Of a DNA stretch of 64,000 nucleotides, positions 49,624 through 60,152 are shown piece by piece (the stretch's first letter is position 1; each line of letters starts with the position of its first letter). The DNA is from Moesziomyces globuligerus (lineage: Eukaryota; Basidiomycota; Ustilaginomycetes; Ustilaginales; Ustilaginaceae): NCBI GenBank assembly GCA_030849465.1, contig JARVLF010000013.1, positions 62,001-126,000 of the forward strand, in the 5' to 3' direction. The position numbers and the translations under genes were made by a program. The notes beneath the pieces were generated by a model. The model was not told the origin of the DNA, did no database searches, and saw only the letters and a program-made list of their open reading frames with translations.

Positions 49624-49632
49624 TTTTTTTTT
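49624..49632 (+). terminator. RNA polymerase III oligo-T terminator
   Basis: Nine consecutive T residues begin immediately after the tRNA discriminator base. Confidence 0.9.
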
Positions 49633-50042
49633 CGCATTCATACATTAAGCCTTCTATTTTGCAGCACGGTGAGGCGCGGCTGGCATCGTGTAAATTGAAT
49701 CAACGCGTCCAGCGTGTCGGTGCGGTGTGCAGGCTTCTTTTTGGTGCGCAGAGACGCGCGCGTGCGGCGTGGGCGTGGGCTCGAGCTTGTGCGTGTTGGT
49801 TTTGCACGAGGTGGAGCTGACGCGCTTTGGACTCGCTTGCAGCGCAGCATGTCGAACGACTGAGCTTCCACGACGAGTGCGCCTGCCGCTGCCACTGCCA
49901 CTGCCACTGCCACTGCCACTGCCTTTGCTGCTCCAACGCACCGTCTTTGTCACAAAGAAGTCGGCTCGGATCGGATCGACCGACTCTCTGCTCGGCCCAT
50001 CATCGCCACGGCCCGCCACGGCGCAGCTCAGCAACACGCATC
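49633..50042. other. Intergenic region, DNA ligase promoter and leader
   Basis: About 410 bases with a CTGCCA hexanucleotide repeat at about 49889-49922, roughly 120-155 bases before the ligase ATG. An in-frame upstream extension (from 49827) would translate this repeat as Cys-His pairs; it starts at TTG and is treated as leader. Confidence 0.65.
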
Positions 50043-52538
50043 ATGTCGGATCAGCCGAAGCTCGCCAAGTTCTTTGGCGGCAGTGCCAGCTCCAACGGCG
50101 CCGCCGCTCCATCCTCGTCGCGCCCGCGCCAGCTCGATCTCAAGTCGGCCTTCGCTTCCAAAACCGCCTCTGCCAAGCGCGAGCCCAGTCCACCCGCCAC
50201 CGCCGCTCAGAATGCACACCTTGACGCAGACGCAGACTCGGATGCAGACAACCTTCAGGCTGCACCATCCGAGCCTGCTGCGCCGCAACGAAAGAAGCGC
50301 CGAATCGTCGAATCGGACGACGACGACGATGACGACGACGACACACCTGCACCCGTCCCGGTCGCGCCCGAGAAGCCTGCCGTTGCGTCGCTCTTTGCGA
50401 AAAAGACACCCAAGACCGAAGCAGCGAGCAGCACAAAAACTTCCACCAAAATCGACGTCATCTCGGACGACGGCGGCTCCGAGGTGGACGAACCCGAAGA
50501 CGACGATGCTGCCGACGAGGAGGAGGAGGAGCAGATCGCAGAGGAGGAGCACAAGGGCGCCAAGAAGCTCGCTGCCATCTTCCAGAAGCCATCAGCGATG
50601 CCCGATACCAAAGTGTCCTGGAAGCAGGGAGAGCCCGTCCCCTACGCTGCGCTCGCCGCCGCGTTCAGCGAGATCCAAGCCACCACCAAGCGCCTCGAGA
50701 TCACCGAGATCCTCACGCAGCTTCTCGTCCGCGTCATCGAACGCTCCCCGGACAACTTGTTACATGTCGTCTACCTGTGCATCAACCGACTCTGCCCCGA
50801 CTACGAGGGGTTGGAGCTCGGCATAGGCGAGTCGCTGCTCATCAAGGCCATCGCCCAGTCCACGGGGCGCGAAGTGGCGCGCATCAAAAAGGACCTCGAG
50901 ACGCTCGGCGATCTGGGCCTCGTGGCGCTCAACTCGAAGAAGAACCAGCCGACCATGTTCCGCGTGAGCCGGCTCACCGTCGCGCAGGTCTTCAAGCAGC
51001 TGCGCGAGATCGCGCTCGTCGCGGGCAACAAGAGCCAGGAGCGCAAGATCGGCATGATCAAGAAGCTGCTCGCCTCGTGCGAGCGCGAGGAGCCCAAGTT
51101 CCTCATCCGCTCGCTCGAGGGCAAGCTCCGCATCGGCCTCGCAGAACGCTCGGTGCTCGTCAGCCTCGCCCGCGCCGTCGTCATCGCGCGGCTCGGCAAG
51201 TCGATCTCGCGCCTGCCGCAGGACGCGCTCGCAAAGCAGCTCGAAGAGGCCACCGAGATCGTCAAGGCCGTCTACTCGGAGCTGCCCTCGTACGATCTCG
51301 TCGTGCCTGCGCTGCTCAAGGACGGCGTGCAGGGCTGCAGGGACGCGTGCAGACTCACGCCCGGTGTGCCGTTGAAGCCCATGCTGGCCAAGCCGACAAA
51401 GGCGATCAGCGAGGTGCTCGACCGCTTCGAGGCGCAGCCGTTTACGTGCGAGTACAAGTACGACGGCGAACGCGCCCAGGTGCATCTGCTGCCGGACGGC
51501 AAGCTCGCCGTGTTTTCGCGCAACTCGGAAAACATGTCGGTCAAGTATCCCGACCTGGTCGAGCAGATCCCTCGCTGCATCCGGCCCTCGGTCAAGTCGT
51601 TTGTGCTCGATGCCGAAGCGGCGGCGTGGAAGAAGGCCGAGCTGAACCCGGACACGGGCGTCGAGGAGCCGGCCAAGCTGCTGCCCTTCCAGGAGCTCAG
51701 CCGTCGCAAGCGCAAGGACGTCAAGGCCTCGGACATCAAGGTCAAGGTGAAGCTCTTTGCGTTTGACCTGCTCTACCTCAACGGTGAGCCCTTGCTGTCA
51801 CGTTCGCTCGAGGAACGCCGTCAGCTGATGCGCGAGCACTTTACGCCGGTGGAGGATGAATTCGACTATGCGCGCGCCGAGGACGGCACGTCGGTCGAGC
51901 AGATCGAGACCTTCCTCGAGCGTTCCGTCAAGGAGGGCTGCGAGGGTCTCATGGTCAAGATGCTCCGCGGACCCGATTCGACCTACGAGCCCTCGCGACG
52001 CTCGATGAACTGGCTCAAGCTCAAGAAGGACTACCTCGCCGGCACGGGCGATTCGCTCGACCTCGTCGTCATCGGCGGCTACCTCGGCAAGGGCAAGCGC
52101 ACCGCGCTCTACGGCGCCTTCCTCCTCGCCTGTTACGATCCGGACTCGGAAAAGTTCCAGAGCATCTGCAAGATCGGCACCGGATTCACAGAGGCCGATC
52201 TCGAGGCGCACTACAAGACGCTCAAGGCGCTCGAGATCGCCGCACGCAAGCCGTACTACGACGTCGGCGACGCTAAACCCGACGTCTACTTTGACGCAAA
52301 GGTCGTATGGGAGGTGCTCACCGCAGATCTCAGCCTGAGCCCCGTCTACACAGCTGCAAAGGGCCTCGTCGATCACAGGGGCATCAGCTTGAGATTCCCG
52401 CGCTTCATCAGGATCAGAGACGACAAGGCTCCAGAGGACAGCACCAGCCCAGATCAGATCCAGGCCATGTACCGCGCACAGGCCGTCAACAGCTCAAAGT
52501 CAAAGTCGGGCTTGGACGACGACGATGGCTTCTGGTAA
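50043..52538 (+). CDS. CDC9: DNA ligase I (ATP-dependent)
   Basis: 831 residues from MSDQPKLAKFF. A PCNA-interacting (PIP) motif sits at the very N-terminus (Q4, L7, F10, F11), followed by a low-complexity region with acidic runs and a basic KKRR patch. The alpha-helical DNA-binding domain starts around residue 200. The adenylation motif EYKYDGER carries the nucleophile lysine K472. Later motifs are SRNSENMS, VLDAEAAAW, EGLMVKML, WLKLKKDYL and a complete OB-fold ending FPRFIRIRDDK. It seals Okazaki fragments and repair nicks. The overall order and PIP box identify ligase I rather than III or IV. Single exon. Confidence 0.97.
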   Translation: MSDQPKLAKFFGGSASSNGAAAPSSSRPRQLDLKSAFASKTASAKREPSPPATAAQNAHLDADADSDADNLQAAPSEPAAPQRKKRRIVESDDDDDDDDDTPAPVPVAPEKPAVASLFAKKTPKTEAASSTKTSTKIDVISDDGGSEVDEPEDDDAADEEEEEQIAEEEHKGAKKLAAIFQKPSAMPDTKVSWKQGEPVPYAALAAAFSEIQATTKRLEITEILTQLLVRVIERSPDNLLHVVYLCINRLCPDYEGLELGIGESLLIKAIAQSTGREVARIKKDLETLGDLGLVALNSKKNQPTMFRVSRLTVAQVFKQLREIALVAGNKSQERKIGMIKKLLASCEREEPKFLIRSLEGKLRIGLAERSVLVSLARAVVIARLGKSISRLPQDALAKQLEEATEIVKAVYSELPSYDLVVPALLKDGVQGCRDACRLTPGVPLKPMLAKPTKAISEVLDRFEAQPFTCEYKYDGERAQVHLLPDGKLAVFSRNSENMSVKYPDLVEQIPRCIRPSVKSFVLDAEAAAWKKAELNPDTGVEEPAKLLPFQELSRRKRKDVKASDIKVKVKLFAFDLLYLNGEPLLSRSLEERRQLMREHFTPVEDEFDYARAEDGTSVEQIETFLERSVKEGCEGLMVKMLRGPDSTYEPSRRSMNWLKLKKDYLAGTGDSLDLVVIGGYLGKGKRTALYGAFLLACYDPDSEKFQSICKIGTGFTEADLEAHYKTLKALEIAARKPYYDVGDAKPDVYFDAKVVWEVLTADLSLSPVYTAAKGLVDHRGISLRFPRFIRIRDDKAPEDSTSPDQIQAMYRAQAVNSSKSKSGLDDDDGFW

Positions 52539-52646
52539 ATCTCCCCTCGCACTTGTACCATGCAACTTCATATCCACCCGCATCCAAGTAGAATCTGCGG
52601 AAGAAGAATTCCGTTGCATTGCCGAGGCCGAGGGGTGCGGTGAGTG

Positions 52647-55600
52647 CTAGGCTCGTGTGTGCGGATAAGGAAGCCAGGTGGCAGAGTCGTAGGACGCAGG
52701 ATGAGCCGAATACGTGGCTGTCGAGGGCGGAGCTGGGATGGGGTTGGTGGGTAGGAAGAAAGCGGTGGTGGTGGGGGCGGGGACGACGTTGATGCGCTGG
52801 GCTGCATTGGTGGTGTACGTCTCGCAGCTCGGTGTCGGCTGCTGAGCCTGTGCTGTCGCGAGAGGATGCACCACGACGTGAGGTAATGCGACGGCTCCTG
52901 TTCTGAGCGGGACTGCAGTCAGCGATACCTCGAACGACTCCTGCAGAGGCGAGACTGTGAATGTGCCTCTCTTCCTCCCGTCGATGAGCCAGGTTTCAAA
53001 GTCCGGTACGACATCGTACACCATCTCCTCGACCGCCTTTTCTCCGCCATTGGCCCAACGACGCGAGACCTTGATGGCGACCGACAGCTGAACGGCTTGC
53101 CCGACCACGCATGCGACCACGTCGCGCGACGACGACTGGATCGCCAGCGTCACCGCCGTCACGTACTCGACGCACGGCACCTCGACCGGAATCGTCAGCG
53201 TCTTCCACTCCCCCTCGACCCCAACCTCTCCGGACCCGATCGCCTCGAGCGTCGCCCTGACCACGGCGAGCACATCGTCGAAACGCTGCGGGGCCCGACC
53301 CCACGTTCGCCACTCTGTCCGCCACCACGCCACATCCAACGCGCCCGTCCGCACCGCACCCGTGATCGAGAACGCAGGCAAATCCAACCGCTGCCCCACA
53401 TAGTCGCGCATCGCTTGCTCCACCAACCGCCTCGCCTCCCCCCACTCCTCCCGCATCGCTCGCTGCAGCGCAGCCATCGCCAACCCCACCGCCTCGTCGA
53501 ACAGCGACCGATACTGTACCCGCAACCTCAAACGCCCTTTCTCATCCCCCCCTGTGGGGTTGAGCGATTTGGTGATGCGGAAGAGGTACGTCGCGGGCTG
53601 TCGAGGCGTCACAGTCGCCTGGCGCTGCGATCCGGACGCGACAATGTCCAAACGAGCCGCAGCGCCGGATGGCGAGGCGTCGTGTTCGAGCTGCACGGGC
53701 TGCAGCCGGATGCTGCCTGCGCCCGCGGCCGAGATGGTGAACTTCGAGAGAAGGTGCGTGGTGCGGAAAAAGTCCTGCACGTTGACGCCGAGCGGTAGGG
53801 CGGTGCGAAGCTGCAGAGCCGCGGTGAGAACGCGCTTCTTGCCTGCATGCCGATGCTCGTCGCCCGCAGCGGCGATGTAGGACAGCGTGATGGCCGCGTT
53901 CACCACGCCAGACTCGGGTACCTGTGCCAGCAGAACCGTGAAGACCACCTCCTCTCCGCATCGTACCGGCTGCAGCACCAGGCAAGACTCGCCCGGCTGA
54001 ATTCGGTCGCTGCCACCCGCGGGTTGGGCTGCGTAGTCGATGAGTGGCGTGCCGTCGGGCGCAACGATGCTGAGCTCGGCGCTGTCCATGTGGCTACGAC
54101 CGGCGCGGACGGTGACCTGGACGGCGCGCGGCCGGTCGAGATCAATGCTCTGCGGCAGGTCGAGCGCGACACTGGGTGCACCGCCGTCCTTGGGCACGCG
54201 CACCACGACGGGTGAACTCCCAGTCGCCGTCGCCGCGTGATCGTACTGGAAGATCAGCCGAGCGATACGCACCTGCGTCACATCGACCATATACACTCCG
54301 TGGGCGGGATGCGGGTTGAACAGCTCGACCGCACTCGTCCCTGGCTTGAGCGTCACATTCGACGACGTATACCAGAGCGTCTGGCCACCTTTGCCCACCA
54401 GACATACGCGTACGTCCTGCACCTCCTGCTCTCCCGGCAGCAACGAGGTCACGCTGACGCTCAGCATCGACCCGTCCTCTGTGCCCACCAGCCGCGCGCG
54501 CCCCGACTCGACCGCGATCGAAAAGAGCGGGAATCCACTCACGGGGATCTCGCGCTCGAGCGACGTAGATGCCTGCCTGAGCACGTCGCAGAGATAGGCC
54601 GGATCGATCCACTTGGCAGCCTCCCAGCCACGCACACGTGCGTCCGCACCCGTCTGCACACTCGCGCGCAGCGCGGCAAGCGCTGCCGCGATCCACGCTC
54701 GATCGCGCGGCTTGGCGAGCTTGGCATGGCAGTCGAGCTGGATGGCCAAAGCGTGCGCCTCGAGCAAGCCGAACTTGGCTGCGGCGTAGGCGTCCGAGAT
54801 GGGCGCGAGGATGTCGCTGGCGACGGCGTACTCGCCGCGCAGGTAGCGGAGGAGGGCGATGGTGGTGCGAATGTGCAGGGCGTCGCGGTGGCGCGAGGCG
54901 GCTTTCCAGCCGGTGGCGATGCGCTCGCACAGCGCGAGGTAGTGCGAGTCAAAGTGCGCGCGCGACTGGATCGCCTGCGTGAGCTCGGCACGCGTCGGTG
55001 CCCGCTCGTCGTCCAACTGCAGCGGCGCACCCAGCTTGGCTGCGGCATCGGGCAAGGGTGGCAAGTCGCGGTTCCTCGCGCCGTCGGCGGAGCCAGCATC
55101 GCATTCGGTCTGAGGGTAGGCAAACGGATCCAAGGCAGGGAGATGGCCGGCCTGGATGCCGATGCGGTCGAGCTGTCGACGGGCAATGTCGAGCAGCTCG
55201 GACTTGTTCGATTGGAATGCGGGCGTGAGCTGATCGTCGCCCTGATCCGCAGGCGCGGTGCTTCGCTGGATCAGCCATGCCTGACACTGCTCGACGACAT
55301 CCAAGGCGGCGGAGAAGATCCAGGACTCGATCCACTGGCTACTCAGCCTCGGGTTGCGCCGCAGCATGCGGCCGACCGCGGCGATGAAGAGCGGCGCCTC
55401 GCGCATCACGGCCGCGACGCGACCCATCTTGCCGAGCAGCGCCGACTTGCGCGCAAACAGGTAGCACCGAAAGTCGAACAGAGAGATGTCCCTGCGACGT
55501 ATGAGCTCTGCGTACGGCTTCTTGGCCACATCCAGCAAAGGCAGCGAGTCGTCGTTGGCATCGTCTCCCCCGATGGGCGCAAACGCCACCGCGCCATGGT

Positions 55601-56777
55601 GGATCGCCTGCGCAAAGACGATCTCCAGGTCCTCATACTGGCCCACTGCATCGTCCTTGAGGCCCACAGCGTCGAGCGTCCGTGCCAGCGAGTCTTTGGC
55701 CAGGAAGTAGCTGCAAAAGTCCCATCCGTGCTGGCCCTTTGTGACGCCGCATCGGGCGATCTCCTCTTCTTGTGCCTCGATGGTGGTAGTAAAGGTGGCT
55801 GAGGCGGCCTCGCGCATCTTGGTGAGCAGCTCAGCCCAGATGGTGGGGTCCATCGAATGGAGGCCCGAACGGCCGAGGGGAACGGCGGGCACGGGCGGCA
55901 GGCGCGAGATGTGGACGACATGCTCCTTCTTGGACGTGTTGAAGTCGGCCCTTGCCTTTTCGAGCACGTTTCCCTTGGACTTGTTCATGAACCTGCCCAT
56001 GCCCGTCTTGGTCTCGGCGGCGCCGGCGCCAGCGTTTGCGAAGCCGGAGATTCCGGCGCCCTCGGGCGGGGTGATGAGCACGATCAGGTACTCGGGCTCT
56101 GTTGGAACGATCGAGATGGATGCGGGCAGCGGCGCTTTGGATGGCACGGCGGAATTCGTCGGAGTCTGTGGGCCCGATGCAGTGGTAGGCGGCGTTTCGG
56201 ACCGGACTGGTGGTGTGCTAGTACGGAAGGAGCCTAGGCCGAGCGAGGACCTGGACGAGGAGGCGATCGTAGGAGTGCCGATGGCCGGTGTGGGGTTCGT
56301 GGAGGCCACGGGCTGCTTTGCGTGGAAGAAGGAGAGGCTGCTGATCCAGGAGCGGATCTCATTGCGTACAGTTGCGCGGTAGTGCTCGCTGTCCTCGCAC
56401 ACGACCAGATAGAGGTGGACAAAGGGACGATCCAGGAGGCCTTGGCCGCCTGGCTGTTCGAAGTAGCCCGGATCGCCTCTCCAGCGGCGGATCTCATCGG
56501 TGAGAGGCTTGAGCGCGACATCGAGCGTCTGTATGGTGCGAATGGTGGAGCCTGGCGCGAGGGAGGACGAGGTGTGGACGGGCTTGCCCTGTGAGGCGGC
56601 GCGGGCGGCGACGGCATCGAGCGTGGCCTGGCTAGGACGCCAGTGGAGGTTGCGCAGCGGGAGCTGCTGGTGGAGGAGGTTGACAAAGTGCGGCGTAAGA
56701 GGAGCGGCCAAGAGCGTCTGGGAAGCCGCATAGGTGACCGTGATCCTTTCGGTGACGGGCGGCGTGTGCTCGGCCAT
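52647..56777 (-). CDS. TRS130: TRAPPII complex subunit Trs130/TRAPPC10
   Basis: 1,376 residues from MAEHTPPVTERITVTYAASQ. An in-frame frame to 57080 adds an unlikely 101-residue extension. The N-terminal half has the TRAPPC10 pattern: FVHLYLVVCEDSEHYRATVRNEIRSWI, WAELLTKMREAASATF, RARTLDAVGLKDDAVGQYEDLE-like helical repeat, and RRDISLFDFRCYLFARKSALL. The C-terminal half is beta-rich (ASP1-like Ig domains, e.g. VRVCLVGKGGQTLWYTSSNVTLKPG) and ends VVVHPLATAQAQ. TRAPPII acts as the GEF for Rab11/Ypt31 at the late Golgi. Convergent with DNA ligase I (108 bases). It is longer than yeast Trs130 because of Ser/Thr-rich loops. Confidence 0.88.
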   Translation of the reverse strand: MAEHTPPVTERITVTYAASQTLLAAPLTPHFVNLLHQQLPLRNLHWRPSQATLDAVAARAASQGKPVHTSSSLAPGSTIRTIQTLDVALKPLTDEIRRWRGDPGYFEQPGGQGLLDRPFVHLYLVVCEDSEHYRATVRNEIRSWISSLSFFHAKQPVASTNPTPAIGTPTIASSSRSSLGLGSFRTSTPPVRSETPPTTASGPQTPTNSAVPSKAPLPASISIVPTEPEYLIVLITPPEGAGISGFANAGAGAAETKTGMGRFMNKSKGNVLEKARADFNTSKKEHVVHISRLPPVPAVPLGRSGLHSMDPTIWAELLTKMREAASATFTTTIEAQEEEIARCGVTKGQHGWDFCSYFLAKDSLARTLDAVGLKDDAVGQYEDLEIVFAQAIHHGAVAFAPIGGDDANDDSLPLLDVAKKPYAELIRRRDISLFDFRCYLFARKSALLGKMGRVAAVMREAPLFIAAVGRMLRRNPRLSSQWIESWIFSAALDVVEQCQAWLIQRSTAPADQGDDQLTPAFQSNKSELLDIARRQLDRIGIQAGHLPALDPFAYPQTECDAGSADGARNRDLPPLPDAAAKLGAPLQLDDERAPTRAELTQAIQSRAHFDSHYLALCERIATGWKAASRHRDALHIRTTIALLRYLRGEYAVASDILAPISDAYAAAKFGLLEAHALAIQLDCHAKLAKPRDRAWIAAALAALRASVQTGADARVRGWEAAKWIDPAYLCDVLRQASTSLEREIPVSGFPLFSIAVESGRARLVGTEDGSMLSVSVTSLLPGEQEVQDVRVCLVGKGGQTLWYTSSNVTLKPGTSAVELFNPHPAHGVYMVDVTQVRIARLIFQYDHAATATGSSPVVVRVPKDGGAPSVALDLPQSIDLDRPRAVQVTVRAGRSHMDSAELSIVAPDGTPLIDYAAQPAGGSDRIQPGESCLVLQPVRCGEEVVFTVLLAQVPESGVVNAAITLSYIAAAGDEHRHAGKKRVLTAALQLRTALPLGVNVQDFFRTTHLLSKFTISAAGAGSIRLQPVQLEHDASPSGAAARLDIVASGSQRQATVTPRQPATYLFRITKSLNPTGGDEKGRLRLRVQYRSLFDEAVGLAMAALQRAMREEWGEARRLVEQAMRDYVGQRLDLPAFSITGAVRTGALDVAWWRTEWRTWGRAPQRFDDVLAVVRATLEAIGSGEVGVEGEWKTLTIPVEVPCVEYVTAVTLAIQSSSRDVVACVVGQAVQLSVAIKVSRRWANGGEKAVEEMVYDVVPDFETWLIDGRKRGTFTVSPLQESFEVSLTAVPLRTGAVALPHVVVHPLATAQAQQPTPSCETYTTNAAQRINVVPAPTTTAFFLPTNPIPAPPSTATYSAHPASYDSATWLPYPHTRA

Positions 56778-57725
56778 GGTTGCGCAGTGCTCTCGCCAGC
56801 GAGAAAGCGGAGCAGGCTGGCTCGCGTCACCGCCTGCTCCTGTGATGTGACGAGCTGGCGCGAGGGGGCGACGACGGGCCTGCGAGCCGACAAGCGATTC
56901 GTCGAGGGCAGGTTGCGCAGGTGTAGCGATAGGAAGTGATGAGAGCGGTGAGGTGAGGAGCCAGATGCGGAGGACGGCTGTCACAAGGGTGCGAGCCACG
57001 AGACACCAAGCCTGCCTGTCAACCGAGGAGGGTCTGTGCATTGGAAGATCCGGCAAAAATGACGGCGTAACACTCGACAATCTTTCTTGTGCTCATCTCC
57101 CGATCCAAGCAATGCCAGCCCCGATCTGCTTCTGACTTGCTGAAGCGCACGGACGGCAGATGAGCAGCTGCCGCGGCGCCGAGGCGGGCAAGCTCAGTCG
57201 GCGCAGCCGTGGTGACTCCCCGCCGGCAGTTGCTTGCTGCTCTACGGCTGCCCCTGCTGCAGTCTTACTTGGTCCAAAGAGCTGAGCTCCGACAACGAGA
57301 CGTCCAAGCGAAGTGCGCTAAACGCGGCTTCGGTCCGAAGAAAGCGGCATGCAGGCGAAGAGCCGCGCTGACTCCACATTTTCCGTGTGCCTTTTTCGGC
57401 CCTGATTCTTTTCTGGACGCAGCAAAAGTTGGTTTTCGCGTTTAAGCTCAGTTGCTGTACGGCCAACTGCAGCGCGATGTCACAGGGTCGCTGTCGCTGG
57501 GCCGCTGAAAAGCGATGATGAGTGGTGCTCAGCAGAAGCACCAATTGACAGCTGCGATGTCGGTCCTCACTCGACGGACACCACCATCTCTTCCCTCGTA
57601 AAGATCCGCCGCCTCGCTCGCCACCACCTCGTGCATGTACCGCGCGCTCAAGCAGCACAGCCTCCCCGAATAGCAAGCGTCTCTCCTGGTCAGGGTCACG
57701 CGCTGCTCCCTCCGCGCTCGACCTG
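56778..57725. other. Divergent intergenic region Trs130/MFS transporter
   Basis: 948 bases between divergent starts. Open frames (for example 57242-57802 minus) overlap the MFS N-terminus and show no domain. No repeat or element stands out. Confidence 0.55.
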
Positions 57726-60152
57726 ATGGCCAGCCCTCGCTCGTCCCGAGCAGCACGGTCGCCCTCGCCGACCGCCTCTCGGCGACCGCCAGCCAATCGC
57801 ACCTACTCGGCAGCGTCGCGAGTCTCTGCCGCTACCGATGACTCCCGCGGTGCTACCGACGATGGCTCCGAAGGCCCCGCCCCGGCGCAGACCATCCGCG
57901 ATGTCTCGCAGGCCTTTCGCTCCGGCCGACCCAGCCCGTACCACATGGCCGTCGTCACGCTCCTCGGCAGCCTAGCCAGCGGTATGCCCCTCGCATCCAT
58001 GTTCAAGGTATACACCTACATCATGTGCGAGGTCTACGACCCCACCATCCGCAACGAACCCGTCTCCCACAAGTCCAGCCGTCTGGCAGCAGCAGCACGC
58101 AATCTGTTCACATCAGCACACTCGGCCGCGACCAAGCTGCCGCCGGCACCAGAGCTGCCCAACCCGCCTCGCTGTTCGCTGCCGTGGGTGCAGAAGTCCA
58201 CCTCCTCCTACTCGGCTGCGATGGTCACCGTCGGCGCGCTACTCGGACTCATGACGCTCTCGCGCGCTTCGACGCTCTCCCGCCGCTTCGGGCGTCGTCC
58301 GCTGCTTTTGATCTCACACGTCGTCATCGCGCTCGCCATCCTCGTCTTTCGTCTGGCGGTGGTGCTTCCACCCGTCGCGGGCGCCGTCGTGCTCTACGCC
58401 GCCGTCGTCATCTCCGAAGCCTCGGCAGGCGCACCGCTGCGTATCGCCATCCAGAACTACGTCGTCGACACCACTTCCGAGGCGCAGCGCGCCGGCGCAC
58501 TCAGCTTCATCGAAGGCTTCGGCCAGATCGGTGCATTCCCCTCGAGCGCGCTGGGTGGGCTGCTGGCCAGCCTTTCCAACGAGTTCTTTGCGCCCTTCTA
58601 CGCCGACTGCGCACTCATGATCCTCGCCGTCACCTACATCCTGCTCATCGTACCAGAGAGCAAGTCTGGTACGGAGCATACCTTTGTCGACCAGTGGCTC
58701 CACTCGGACGAGCTCGAGTCGTCCTCGGAGCAGTCTCAATCCGGCCCCTCGGGAGGTCAAGACGCTGCCGATGCAGCCGAGGAGCAGAACCATTCGAACG
58801 TTACGTGGTCTTCGTGCCACACCGATCGCGATTCGTCCAAGCTCAAGTGGCGCTCGCGGCTGCGCAAGCTCAATTTTTTGCGGCCCTTGGCCATCTTTGC
58901 GCCGCGACGAAGGCACTATACGCCGACTACGGAGCAGGACATCCTGCAAGCTCCGCTTGCTTCCGCTGAGCATCGCTCGCAGGAAGGCCAGCCGGCCGAG
59001 ATGTCGACGGCGCTGCGCAAGCTGCAGAGCCGGATGGACTTTAGGCTGCTCAACCTGGCCGCGGTGGTGGTGTTCGAGGAGACGTACCAGGCGTTTATGG
59101 TGCCGCTGCTGCTGCTGTACAACAGCGAGCGGTTCGGATTCGACGTGCTGCAGAACGGATATCTGGTCAGCGTGCTACAGAGCACGCGCGCGCTGTTTCT
59201 CACCGCCATCTTCCCACCGGGCGTCGCGCTCGCCCGACGATACGTCACCAAGCTCGCGATTGCGCGCCGGAGGAAGCAGGTGCGCAAGCTCAAAAAGCAA
59301 CGCAGAACGGCGGCGCGACCGACGGCGACGCGCGCAGAGGCCCAGGATGAGCAGCGTACGCCGCTGCTGCGGTCCGGCTCCAGCGCCAAGTACGGCAGCG
59401 TATCGGCGCGCGACTTTGGCAAGCAGAGCGGTGCGGGTGACGGGTTCGAGGCGAGGCCAGCGAGGCGGAGGCCGTCGTACCGGTCGGCGGCAGCATGGGG
59501 CAACCTCAAGAGCAAGCGCAGCTCGATGGCGTCGCAGATCACCGTGGGCAGCAGCAACTGGGAGACGCATTCGATCTTCACCAGCTCACCGTCGGAGCTC
59601 ATCAAGCGCATCCAGCGCGGCAAGCTCGACATCTCGATCATGGTCGCCTCGTACGTGCTCGCCACGGCGTCGTTTGTCGTCATGGCCACCTCGGCCAAAG
59701 CACCCACCACCTCGTCCACCACTCTTGCCGCCCACGTGGGTGCGAGCGAGGGCAAGGAGAAGCTCTGGTGGTCGACGCCATGGATTCCGCTGGTGTTGAG
59801 CGTGGTGCTGCTGCAGATCTCATCGGGGTCGACGTCCGTCCGCACTGCGCTCGTGGTCAACGCCGTGTCCGAGGATGACCAGACCAAGGCGTTGGCGGCA
59901 CACCAGATCCTCGTTACGGTGGTCGCTGCTGTCGTGCCGCTGCTCACCTCGTTTGTCTTTGGCGTCGCGCTGGAGAATGGCCATCCCGAGCTGGTGTGGC
60001 TCTTCAAGGCGGCATTCGCGGCGCTCGCCGCTCTGGGTGCGCTCGGTCTCTTCTGGACGCACCGCGGCTTCTACGAGAAGGCGCACGACGAAGACGAAGA
60101 CGACGAGCACGACGAAGAGCATGACGACGAGTCCGAGACTCAACAACAGTAG
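57726..60152 (+). CDS. MFS transporter with acidic His-rich tail
   Basis: 808 residues, single exon. A Ser/Arg-rich cytosolic N-terminus (~70 residues) precedes the first hydrophobic segment (AVVTLLGSLASGMPLASMF). The MFS signature RRFGRRPLLL lies between segments 2 and 3. About six segments precede a long hydrophilic central loop (about 315-435). A second hydrophilic basic loop, about 515-625, splits the C-terminal half. Further segments end at ALGLFWTHRGFYEKAHD. The C-terminus is a run of Asp, Glu and His residues, which could bind a divalent metal. The substrate is unknown; topology suggests an organellar or plasma-membrane transporter of the DHA/TetA-like type. Confidence 0.8.
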   Translation: MASPRSSRAARSPSPTASRRPPANRTYSAASRVSAATDDSRGATDDGSEGPAPAQTIRDVSQAFRSGRPSPYHMAVVTLLGSLASGMPLASMFKVYTYIMCEVYDPTIRNEPVSHKSSRLAAAARNLFTSAHSAATKLPPAPELPNPPRCSLPWVQKSTSSYSAAMVTVGALLGLMTLSRASTLSRRFGRRPLLLISHVVIALAILVFRLAVVLPPVAGAVVLYAAVVISEASAGAPLRIAIQNYVVDTTSEAQRAGALSFIEGFGQIGAFPSSALGGLLASLSNEFFAPFYADCALMILAVTYILLIVPESKSGTEHTFVDQWLHSDELESSSEQSQSGPSGGQDAADAAEEQNHSNVTWSSCHTDRDSSKLKWRSRLRKLNFLRPLAIFAPRRRHYTPTTEQDILQAPLASAEHRSQEGQPAEMSTALRKLQSRMDFRLLNLAAVVVFEETYQAFMVPLLLLYNSERFGFDVLQNGYLVSVLQSTRALFLTAIFPPGVALARRYVTKLAIARRRKQVRKLKKQRRTAARPTATRAEAQDEQRTPLLRSGSSAKYGSVSARDFGKQSGAGDGFEARPARRRPSYRSAAAWGNLKSKRSSMASQITVGSSNWETHSIFTSSPSELIKRIQRGKLDISIMVASYVLATASFVVMATSAKAPTTSSTTLAAHVGASEGKEKLWWSTPWIPLVLSVVLLQISSGSTSVRTALVVNAVSEDDQTKALAAHQILVTVVAAVVPLLTSFVFGVALENGHPELVWLFKAAFAALAALGALGLFWTHRGFYEKAHDEDEDDEHDEEHDDESETQQQ

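Noticed and set aside
49827..50042. 72-residue N-terminal extension of DNA ligase with Cys-His pairs
   Set aside because: Starts at TTG, is repeat-derived, and would bury the PIP box that normally sits at the N-terminus.
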